From Cyclobacteriaceae bacterium (GTDB taxonomy: Bacteria; Bacteroidota; Bacteroidia; Cytophagales; Cyclobacteriaceae): 64,000 nt of DNA. Positions within the stretch are counted from its first letter, which is position 1; every line of letters begins with the position of its first letter. The stretch spans positions 511,001-575,000 of the forward strand of contig JAHBTY010000002.1 in assembly GCA_019638355.1 (NCBI GenBank), written 5' to 3'. The notes beneath the pieces were generated by a model. It saw only the letters and a program-made list of their open reading frames with translations. It had not been told where the DNA came from and did no database searches. Both the position numbers and the translations under genes were made by a program. Shown here one piece after another: positions 44,507 to 51,401 of the stretch.

Positions 44507-46864
44507 CTACTTCTCAAACACAGCCAATGGAAAATCGTTTCCAAACGAATAGGCAGAAGGAAACTGTGCCGAGCCCTTGAGCTGTTCCGATAGTTCAGGT
44601 ACTTTGTTTTCAATATAGGTGCTCAATTCTCGAATGGTTAAGCGTTGATCTTTATTTGCATCGGCTGCGCCATTAATTCCTTCCAGCAAGGCATAGGTAA
44701 AAATTCCATGACCCAGTTTGGCAAACTCCGTAGCAAATTGTTCGGCTCCTGTAGATGTGATCCAGAATGTTCCGGTGCTGCGGGCCAATTGCGCAATTGC
44801 TTTCTCTTCGGCAGCACCCCGTGTACGATCTACCGCATCTAATGCTCCAGCCGATTGACAGGCATCTAAAATAAATACTTGTTTTTGTGCATTGATAGCC
44901 GATGCGAAATCCTTTAAATCGTTAGCCGAGATACCCTTATCAATCAGCAAGTCATCCCGGCCATACAATTGCGTTACATCGTGGGGTACAATGTAAAATT
45001 GTTTGTCTGCCCCACCCGACATTACACCATGCCCGGCATAGTACACTACTATCATGTCTTGTTCCAATGCTTTTGCTTTAACCTGATTTAGAGCCGCAAA
45101 AATATTGGCCTTAACCGCCTTATCGTTGCGAATAGAAAACGGAACAACTTCCTGAAACAACGATTTTGATTGCCGGCTGATTACGTTGGCCACACCATCG
45201 GCATCGGCTTGTGCATAGTTCAGGTTGTATTTTGGATTTTTGTATTTGTCTATGCCAATGGTAACAAGATATAATTTTGGTTTGGCTTCGGTAGCGCCTT
45301 TGTAGTTAATGGTAAATTTTACTTTCTCCGACTCAACACCCGATTTGCTGCTGGCAACAGCATAAAAATAATTCTGTTCGCTAAACGAATTGGTTAAGGA
45401 AATATCAAATGAATAAAATTTCTGTCCGTTACCGGGTATAACTTTCACTAACTTGGAATTATGGTACAATTTTATCTCGGTAAGCTCTTGTGTGTTTTGC
45501 GTTACGGCTATTTCTACTTTGGATTGTTTTTGAGTTGCCGAAGTTGATCCGGTAGTAACTGTAACTCCGTTAATAGATTTAAGTTGCAGTGTCGGAATTT
45601 TATCAATCACCTTCTCTACTTCAAAAGTGGTGTTGGCAAGTTGTGTTTTCTCATCTTCATCCACAATCTGCGAAAGCAGCCGTGGTGTAAATCCACTTTC
45701 GAAAGTACTTTCCAGTGGAGTGCGTTGATTTGAAAGCCTGGAAGTCCAGAAAACTTTTTGTAAGGCTCCGGGTGTTCCCTCTACCCTTCCATCGCGCGAT
45801 ACTACTGCGAAGTCATCATTGCTGTCGCAAAAAAAATAACCTACAATCGTATTGGTGTTAATATCATAAATCTGATTGATGTTGTTGCCGAGTGAATTAA
45901 TCAGGAATTTGCCACTGTTACCCAATGGATAAGAGTGCGCATTACCAACACCCAATGTCAATGTTCCACTTAATTTAAACGCATCTGATTTGGTTGTGAA
46001 CGAGATGCCACCCGATTGAATGTCATACACATTAAAAGAAAGCGATGCGGTTATAGCAAGTAATTTGTTTCCAGAAACTTTGCCGCTGTACGGCATAATG
46101 TTATTACCCCATACCACTTTACCCTCAACAGCTTTGATTAATTGCAGGGAAGTTCCGCTGAGTATTTCAACATTTGTTTTTGTCATGAGCGTATTCAGGC
46201 CCGATACCACAAGATTCTCACCTTTTTCATCAAATGCCGCCATCGTGTAAAAGCCTTTCTTCGATTCGGCTACTACGTTACCCGAACTTATGTCAAAAAT
46301 TTTTAAAGGATTCATTTCTTTTAGAAGTGGAATTACCCCAACCACAATTTTTTTTCCATCAGGGTGTAAATCCAATGCACTTACGTGATGTTTTTTATAT
46401 TGAAAAGTGTTTAGAACCTTTAGGGATTTGAGATCATAAATTTCAACCCAACCCTCGCGCTGGCCAACGGCAAACAAATTAGCCCGATGCGAATAGGTCG
46501 ATTTTGTAATGTCACCAGTTGTGTTGAATTGCGCTACTGTTTTTTCGTTCTTCCAGTCAATTATTACTACTTGCTTACCTTCTGCCAGAATAAGCTTGCC
46601 ATCGTTTGTCAATTGTATATCGAACAAATTGGTAAATGGCATGGTAAATCGTTTGATGAACTTACCCGCCCGGACATCAAAAACCTTCACAACCCGATCT
46701 TTAAATGCAAAAGCTGCATGTGCACCATCGGGCGAAGCAGCCATTCCCACCTGTTCGGATGCCGTTTCATTTTTGAGATAACCTAACCTCACTAAATCAA
46801 CCTGCGGTTCTTGTGATTTTGCGGCAATGGTTATCATTACCAAGATTACAGTAAGGACTCTCAT
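44507..46864 (-). CDS. secreted caspase (C14) with N-terminal beta-propeller
   Basis: A 785-residue exported protein: signal peptide (MRVLTVILVMITIAAKS), a WD40/beta-propeller-like region of about residues 30-390 (MAASPDGAHAAFAFKDRVVKVFDV, VSALDLHPDGKKIVVGV), a beta-rich linker, and a C14 caspase-like domain from about 530. The catalytic pair is H612 in VYYAGHG and C669 in ILDACQSAGAL, both present. An EF-hand-like loop, DANKDQRLTIRE, lies at 735-746. Bacterial caspases of this kind are proposed to act in regulated proteolysis or cell death; the propeller probably recognises the substrate. No partner gene is adjacent. Confidence 0.9.
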   Translation of the reverse strand: MRVLTVILVMITIAAKSQEPQVDLVRLGYLKNETASEQVGMAASPDGAHAAFAFKDRVVKVFDVRAGKFIKRFTMPFTNLFDIQLTNDGKLILAEGKQVVIIDWKNEKTVAQFNTTGDITKSTYSHRANLFAVGQREGWVEIYDLKSLKVLNTFQYKKHHVSALDLHPDGKKIVVGVIPLLKEMNPLKIFDISSGNVVAESKKGFYTMAAFDEKGENLVVSGLNTLMTKTNVEILSGTSLQLIKAVEGKVVWGNNIMPYSGKVSGNKLLAITASLSFNVYDIQSGGISFTTKSDAFKLSGTLTLGVGNAHSYPLGNSGKFLINSLGNNINQIYDINTNTIVGYFFCDSNDDFAVVSRDGRVEGTPGALQKVFWTSRLSNQRTPLESTFESGFTPRLLSQIVDEDEKTQLANTTFEVEKVIDKIPTLQLKSINGVTVTTGSTSATQKQSKVEIAVTQNTQELTEIKLYHNSKLVKVIPGNGQKFYSFDISLTNSFSEQNYFYAVASSKSGVESEKVKFTINYKGATEAKPKLYLVTIGIDKYKNPKYNLNYAQADADGVANVISRQSKSLFQEVVPFSIRNDKAVKANIFAALNQVKAKALEQDMIVVYYAGHGVMSGGADKQFYIVPHDVTQLYGRDDLLIDKGISANDLKDFASAINAQKQVFILDACQSAGALDAVDRTRGAAEEKAIAQLARSTGTFWITSTGAEQFATEFAKLGHGIFTYALLEGINGAADANKDQRLTIRELSTYIENKVPELSEQLKGSAQFPSAYSFGNDFPLAVFEK

Positions 46865-46882
46865 AATCCTGTAATTTAAAGT

Positions 46883-47752
46883 TTACGCTACTTCTTTACC
46901 CGTTGCCCACTGCAACATTTCAAACCAATCTTGTCGGTCTAATTTTATATCTAACGATTTAGCCGCTTCTGCTATCCGCTCGGCTTTTGTGGTTCCAATT
47001 ACCGGAAAAATATTATTCGGGTGCGTTAGTAACCATGCTAATGAGAGCTGACTGTAAGAAGCATTATATTTGGTTGCCTTACCAAATAATTCACGTTCAC
47101 CCGCCATCAACTTGCCACCCGCCAAAGGCGACCACGCCATGGCTGAAGCCTGGTGTTCAGTTAGCAAATCTAAATCGCCATTAAACAAAGGCTCTACACA
47201 TGCAAGCGAAATTTCAATCTGGTTGGTGACCAGTGGCATAGGTAAAAACTTTTGCAACATATAAAACTGCGATCGCGTAAAGTTTGAAACACCAAAGTGT
47301 AAGACTTTGCCTTGTTGCTTCAATTGCGAAAAAGCTTCAGCTACTTCGTGAGGATTTAATAACGGATCGGGTCGGTGAATCAGTAACAGATCAAGGCGGT
47401 CGGTATGCAACATTTTTAACGAGTTCTCGGCCGACCAGATAATATGTTCTTTAGAAGTATCGTAATGTTTCACCCACGTTTTAGGTCGCTTGTCAGATGG
47501 GAACTTGATTCCACACTTCGAAACCAGTTCCATCTTATCGCGCAAAGCAGGCTGCGTGCGCAAGGTTTCACCAAAAATTTCTTCGTTGCTATGATCACCA
47601 TAAATATCAGCATGATCGAATGTGGTGATGCCTTCGTTGAGTGAGGTTTGAATTAAGCGCTCAACGGTTTCAGTTGAAAGCCGCCAGCGCCATGCACCTG
47701 CAATAATGCGCGAAAAAGTTGGGCCCTGCGGATGGATCTTTAACCGTTGCAT
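46883..47752 (-). CDS. aldo/keto reductase (YdhF-like)
   Basis: A 289-residue NADPH-dependent aldo/keto reductase. The catalytic tetrad region is visible: TFDHADIYGDHSNEE (Asp, Tyr), LVSKCGIK (Lys) and LLLIHRPDP (His). Other family blocks: VLHFGVSNFTRSQF, TNQIEISL and MAWSPLAGGKLM. The substrate cannot be told from sequence. It lies two bases from the DUF5763-like gene on the same strand and 18 bases downstream of the caspase start, so it is separate from the caspase gene. Confidence 0.93.
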   Translation of the reverse strand: MQRLKIHPQGPTFSRIIAGAWRWRLSTETVERLIQTSLNEGITTFDHADIYGDHSNEEIFGETLRTQPALRDKMELVSKCGIKFPSDKRPKTWVKHYDTSKEHIIWSAENSLKMLHTDRLDLLLIHRPDPLLNPHEVAEAFSQLKQQGKVLHFGVSNFTRSQFYMLQKFLPMPLVTNQIEISLACVEPLFNGDLDLLTEHQASAMAWSPLAGGKLMAGERELFGKATKYNASYSQLSLAWLLTHPNNIFPVIGTTKAERIAEAAKSLDIKLDRQDWFEMLQWATGKEVA

Positions 47753-47753
47753 A

Positions 47754-48065
47754 TTACTTGGCCTGATGTTGAAAACATTTTTTGTTTTTGTTGGCCGTCA
47801 TCCGCTTGCAGCGGGTGCCTTCGGCTGTTTTGCCGCTACATTGGTTTAGCTTGGCTTTGCCTAACTCATTGGGCTTGCAAATGTCGCAAGCATCTTTACC
47901 TGCCTTTTTTGCATCAGCCAGTTTTACCGGACCTGCTTCGCCCGAAAGCCGGCAATCGGCTGTATGGTATTTTTCGCCTTTGGGCGATGTATAAACCGTT
48001 TGGCTTAAAGCTTTAAATGTAAGGCCAAAGAAAAGAAACAACGATAGAACAAGAATCTTTTTCAT
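47754..48065 (-). CDS. secreted DUF5763-type small cysteine-rich protein
   Basis: A 103-residue protein starting MKKILVLSLFLFFGLTFKA, a signal peptide, followed by a segment with TVYTSPKGEKYHTADCRLSG and CDICKP, and a C-terminal motif QCSGKTAEGTRCKRM...KKCFQHQ, the DUF5763-type C/H pattern that probably binds zinc. Function unknown. A longer in-frame extension upstream runs into the tRNA-Leu gene and is not credible. Adjacent to the aldo/keto reductase on the same strand. Confidence 0.8.
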   Translation of the reverse strand: MKKILVLSLFLFFGLTFKALSQTVYTSPKGEKYHTADCRLSGEAGPVKLADAKKAGKDACDICKPNELGKAKLNQCSGKTAEGTRCKRMTANKNKKCFQHQAK

Positions 48066-48157
48066 ATCAAAAGTTTGAAAGGCAAGTTCAAACTTTTTTG
48101 ATAGAAATGCGAATAGGAAAAATTCGCATTGATTAGGCGAATTAAGTCTGTAAAGAG

Positions 48158-48243
48158 TACCCGGGACGGGAGTTGAACCCGTACAGATATTACTATCCAC
48201 AGGATTTTAAGTCCTGCGTGTCTACCAATTCCACCACCCGGGC
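48158..48243 (-). tRNA. tRNA-Leu (anticodon TAA)
   Basis: Read on the minus strand, it folds as an 86-base class II tRNA: acceptor GCCCGGG pairing with CCCGGGT, then A73; D arm GGTGGAATTGGTAGACACGC; anticodon arm CAGGA-cTTAAAA-TCCTG with anticodon TAA; a variable arm; and TTCAACTC in the T loop region. No CCA is encoded. The acceptor's first pair is G-U. Confidence 0.95.
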
Positions 48244-48278
48244 AATTAATTGCTTTGTGGTAACTCTAAAAAAGAACG

Positions 48279-48358
48279 ATCCCGGAAGGTATTAACCGCA
48301 CTCAACGTTGAAAGCGTGTTTACCATCCCGATAAGCTATCGGGACCACCACCCGGGCA
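48279..48358 (-). repeat. degenerate tRNA-Leu copy carrying a palindrome
   Basis: ccaccacccgggca at 48345-48358 is identical to the tRNA-Leu 5' end (48231-48244), and gcgtgtttacca at 48314-48325 matches gcgtgtctacca of the same gene in 11 of 12 positions. Between them the intact tRNA has ATT in the D loop, but the copy has the 19-base palindrome tcccgataagctatcggga (48326-48344). Beyond that (48279 onwards) similarity to the rest of the tRNA is weak, so only the 5' half is well supported. Confidence 0.7.
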
Positions 48359-48371
48359 GACTTTAAAAAAC

Positions 48372-48410
48372 AACCCCTCTCTCCCGATAGCTATCGGGAT
48401 GAGAGGGGTT
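48372..48410. terminator. 39-base hairpin containing a CCCGATAGCTATCGGG palindrome
   Basis: Arms aacccctctc (48372-48381) and gagaggggtt (48401-48410) enclose the perfect palindrome tcccgatagctatcggga (48382-48399). Flanking A and T runs suggest a bidirectional terminator between the two tRNA genes; the palindrome is also of the repeat type seen three more times in this stretch. Confidence 0.75.
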
Positions 48411-48412
48411 TT

Positions 48413-48486
<74 letters not shown>

Positions 48487-48511
48487 TTATACTATTTAAA
48501 TCATCGTTTTG

Positions 48512-48550
48512 GTGCTACCACCCCGATAATTAGCGGGAAGCTACTCCCGC
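48512..48550 (-). repeat. partial tRNA-Gly 5' copy carrying a palindrome
   Basis: agctactcccgc at 48539-48550 repeats the tRNA-Gly 5' end (48475-48486) exactly, and gtgctacca at 48512-48520 matches the next part of the tRNA (gtgctctacca, two bases missing). Between them, where the intact gene has the D-loop bases ACTG, lies the imperfect palindrome ccccgataattagcggga (48521-48538). The arrangement copies that of the tRNA-Leu fragment. Confidence 0.7.
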
Positions 48551-48580
48551 GTATCATTTAATCGGTATGGGTATGTGCCA

Positions 48581-48599
48581 TCCCGTTTATTAAATGGGA
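48581..48599. repeat. third CCCG...GGG palindrome
   Basis: tcccgtttattaaatggga is a near-perfect palindrome of the same size and ends as the others in this stretch, again preceded by CCA (gtgcca). No tRNA sequence is recognisable on its other side. The bases between here and the MFS start contain no feature I can support. Confidence 0.55.
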
Positions 48600-48706
48600 C
48601 TGCAAATTTAATAGCCAGTATCAAATATCCAACACACACCTGTTTTTTTCAAAAAAACCTGCTGCTCCCCGCCCGCTCAACAACTCAAATCACTTTTCTT
48701 TATCGG

Positions 48707-49882
48707 ATGCAACGTAAACATTGGTTCCTGGCTCTGCTGTCACTATTATCCGTCATCACATTTTTAGACCGTAATGCCATTTCTATTGCCGGCATTGAAA
48801 TTACGCGCGAACTGGGTTTTAGTGAAGGTCAATTCGGATGGATACTGGCCGCATTTACCATCTCTTACGGATTGTTGGAAATACCAACCGGCATGTGGGG
48901 CGATCGGGTTGGAGAAAAGAAAATATTGGCGCGCGTTGTATTATGGTGGTCGGTTTTTACTTCGCTTACGGGTTTAGCTGGTGGATTTGCATCGCTCTTT
49001 GTAATAAGGTTTATGTTTGGAGCAGGCGAAGCAGGTGCCTATCCCAATACCGCCATCGCAATACGAAAATGGTTCACCATTGAAGAACGCGGCCGCGCCC
49101 AGGCGGTTATCTGGATGGCCAGTCGTATTGGCGGAGCCATTACTCCATTTATAGTAGTACCCCTACAAACTCATATTGGCTGGCGAAACACGTTTTATTT
49201 ATTAGGTGTGCTTGGATTGGTTTGGGTTATCGTATGGCTACTATTATATAGTAACCAGGTGGATGATCGGCCAGAAGCCAATACTACACCTCCGTGGAAA
49301 AAGTTGGTGCTATCCAGAAATTTTACAACACTGCTCGCAGTATATTATTGCTATGCCAGTGGTGTGTTCTTTTTTATTTCCTGGTTGCCCAAGTATTTAT
49401 ATAATGGCCGTGGCTTATCGCACGAGCAACTCACGTATTCCGCTTCGTTGCCCTTCATACTGGCGGCTGCAGGTTGTCTGTTTGGCGGAACTATCAGCGA
49501 TTTTCTGGTGAAGAAAATTGGAATTACCTGGGGCAGGCGACTGGTGCCTTTAGTTGGGTTGGCCTTATCGGGATTGGTTATGGTGCTGGCAACGGTAACT
49601 GAAAATAATACTGTTGCAGTTGTGTTGCTGGCCTTAGGCCTCGCCTTTATGGATTTTACAGCACCTGTTGCGTGGGCTATTGCCACCGGTATTGGTAAAC
49701 AACACAGCGGAGCCATAACCGGTGCCATGAATACTGCCGGACTGTTAGGCGGCACGGTGGCTTCACTGGGAATTGGGTATGTAATAAGTTGGTCGGGTAG
49801 TTACCACTTACCGGTAATGCTTATCGGGCTACAATTAATTGTGGGTGCGCTGCTAACCTTGCAAATAAAAGCTGAGTCATAA
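48707..49882 (+). CDS. MFS transporter (ACS-like family)
   Basis: A 391-residue transporter with 12 hydrophobic helices. The loop 2-3 signature GMWGDRVGEKK and the helix-4/5 region FGAGEAGAYPNTAIAIRKWFTIEERGRAQAV resemble the anion:cation symporter group (hexuronate, phthalate or phosphate-ester uptake). The substrate cannot be assigned. I start at MQRKHWFLALLSLLS (48707), directly before the first helix; the frame is open further upstream into the tRNA-associated repeats. It is convergent with the DUF1684 lipoprotein gene. Confidence 0.9.
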   Translation: MQRKHWFLALLSLLSVITFLDRNAISIAGIEITRELGFSEGQFGWILAAFTISYGLLEIPTGMWGDRVGEKKILARVVLWWSVFTSLTGLAGGFASLFVIRFMFGAGEAGAYPNTAIAIRKWFTIEERGRAQAVIWMASRIGGAITPFIVVPLQTHIGWRNTFYLLGVLGLVWVIVWLLLYSNQVDDRPEANTTPPWKKLVLSRNFTTLLAVYYCYASGVFFFISWLPKYLYNGRGLSHEQLTYSASLPFILAAAGCLFGGTISDFLVKKIGITWGRRLVPLVGLALSGLVMVLATVTENNTVAVVLLALGLAFMDFTAPVAWAIATGIGKQHSGAITGAMNTAGLLGGTVASLGIGYVISWSGSYHLPVMLIGLQLIVGALLTLQIKAES

Positions 49883-49892
49883 TTAGTGCTGA

Positions 49893-50804
49893 TTAGTTAG
49901 CAGCATGCATCACTGCATTGCTATAATTTTTTTCACCAGCTCGTATTGCTATCGGTAAAACATTTTGTTTGGGTGGAAGCGGGCAGGTAGCATGTGGTGT
50001 AAACACACACGGTGGATTATAGGCTTTGTTAAAATCCAGAATCACTTTTTCGTTGGCAATTGGTTTTTGGGCATAAACAAATCTTCCGGCCCCGTATGTT
50101 TCGGTGCCGCTGGTGGCATCTGCAAAAATGATGAACAATTCATCGCCTTCGGCTAACGCATCCAACCGATACGTCTTTCCTTCCAGTTCAAAAACCAATG
50201 TGCCCGGTGAACGTTGGGGTGTAGTTTGCCCCAACACATTTGTGATTTCGATTGTACGCAAAGAGTCTTTTTGCTCCAGTGTAGCTTCAACGCGATATTC
50301 AGCAGCAACCGGATAGCGGTCAATTGTAGTGAACGTTTTTAATGCTTCTGCATTATTATCGCGCAGGCGCACACCAAGTTTGGTATCGCGTTTAATAATG
50401 TTCCATCGCAGATCGCCCACCTGAACTTGCGGAGCACGAGTTGAATCCGGATGAAAAATTAAACGCGAGTCGATGGTATCCTTATCTACAGTTGCTATCA
50501 CTCCCTTATTAACTACTAGCGTAACGGTATTATCCTTCACCAAAAAGTATCCGGCATGGCTTGCAATTTTTCCTTGCGGGAAAACGAGGGCATTACTTGA
50601 ATCACTTCCAAAAGTATTCATTCCAGGTTCCAGCCAATGCAAGCCAACCAAATTGAGCCAACCGTTCGGTGCTTTCAGATTTGCAATCCGTTCGGCATGC
50701 CAGGCTTCTACTTCTGTTTGATGAGCTTTGGTTTCTTCAGGAGTTAAAGGTTTAGATGGAGTGCATCCAATAACAATAAGTAGCGCGAGAATGAAGTAAC
50801 GCAT
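49893..50804 (-). CDS. DUF1684 family lipoprotein
   Basis: A 303-residue exported lipoprotein (MRYFILALLIVIGC, Cys14) of the DUF1684 family. Conserved blocks: GWLNLVGLHWLEPG, LRWNIIKRDTKLGVRLRD, FIIFADATSGTETYGAGRFVYA and DFNKAYNPPCVFTPHATCPLPP. The Cys and His in the last block are strictly conserved in the family as far as I remember, but no reaction is established. Convergent with the MFS gene and upstream of the PadR-permease region. Confidence 0.92.
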   Translation of the reverse strand: MRYFILALLIVIGCTPSKPLTPEETKAHQTEVEAWHAERIANLKAPNGWLNLVGLHWLEPGMNTFGSDSSNALVFPQGKIASHAGYFLVKDNTVTLVVNKGVIATVDKDTIDSRLIFHPDSTRAPQVQVGDLRWNIIKRDTKLGVRLRDNNAEALKTFTTIDRYPVAAEYRVEATLEQKDSLRTIEITNVLGQTTPQRSPGTLVFELEGKTYRLDALAEGDELFIIFADATSGTETYGAGRFVYAQKPIANEKVILDFNKAYNPPCVFTPHATCPLPPKQNVLPIAIRAGEKNYSNAVMHAAN

Positions 50805-50942
50805 TTAGTCTATAAGATTAATAGACAAAAATAAGACTTTACTTAATTCTTTACGTGCACAGGCGTGCATTAATTGTTCGCCACCGGACAAACAGCGGAA
50901 TGGGACCTTTGAAAAAACAGAAATCTGCATCACTTCTTCATT

Positions 50943-50956
50943 TGGCATAATTATTA
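50943..50956 (+). promoter_or_regulatory. conserved TGGCATAATTATTA element before the first padR
   Basis: TGGCATAATTATTA occurs here 38 bases before the padR ATG and again, identically, at 59970-59983, 29 bases before the third padR. It resembles a sigma-54 -24/-12 element (TGGCAY-N5-TTGC) but has TTAC/TTAT instead of TTGC. It is either a promoter or an operator. Confidence 0.5.
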
Positions 50957-50994
50957 CTACAAATAGGAAATTATTATTTCAAACAACTGTTTCA

Positions 50995-51339
50995 ATGAAA
51001 AAATACCAACTGGGCGAGTTTGAAGAAGTGGTGATGCTTACCGTGGGCATCTTATATGATGAAGCCTATGGCGTATCCATTAAAAAGGAAATTGAATCGC
51101 GTTTAAAACGCGGAGTAAGTGTAGGTGCCTTGCAAACTGCCTTAAGACGATTAGAAGACAAAGGTTATTTGAAATCGCGCGAAGGTGAAGCCACCGAAGA
51201 ACGTGCCGGTCGCCCAAAGAAGTATTTCTCTATTACTGCCTATGGCAAAAAAGCAATGGAGTACACCAAGAGCACACGCGATGAATTGTGGAGTGCTATT
51301 CCTAAAGTCGCGCTTGATATAAAAATAGTAAGCAATTAG
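50995..51339 (+). CDS. PadR family transcriptional regulator (first)
   Basis: A 114-residue winged-helix regulator. The PadR pattern is clear: LGEFEEVVMLTVGILYDEAYGVSIKKEIE, SVGALQTALRRLEDKGYLKSR and the wing RAGRPKKYFSITAYGKKAM. In this architecture PadR usually represses its own operon. It heads the transcription unit with the following permease, 62 bases away, and is a close relative of the third PadR (60013) and more distant from the second (54133). Confidence 0.95.
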   Translation: MKKYQLGEFEEVVMLTVGILYDEAYGVSIKKEIESRLKRGVSVGALQTALRRLEDKGYLKSREGEATEERAGRPKKYFSITAYGKKAMEYTKSTRDELWSAIPKVALDIKIVSN

Positions 51340-51388
51340 CAGTAAACAGTCGGCAGTTCATACTGCCACTGGCGACTGCCTACTGCTT
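51339..51388. repeat. GGCAGT/ACTGCC inverted repeat in the padR-permease spacer
   Basis: The left part gcagtaaacagtcggcagt (51339-51357) and the right part actgccactggcgactgcctactgc (51362-51386) form an imperfect hairpin between the first padR and its permease. Related sequences lie at 59823-59873 and 60353-60416. Confidence 0.6.
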
Positions 51389-51401
51389 AAGACATAAGAT
51401 A

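Noticed and set aside
48066-48200. An in-frame N-terminal extension of the DUF5763-like gene reaching into tRNA-Leu
   Set aside because: It would overlap the tRNA gene and place 45 extra residues before an obvious signal peptide; the start at 48065 is better.
50943-50956. A firm sigma-54 promoter call
   Set aside because: The TTGC part of the -12 box is TTAC in one copy and TTAT in the other, so the element is listed only as a conserved motif.
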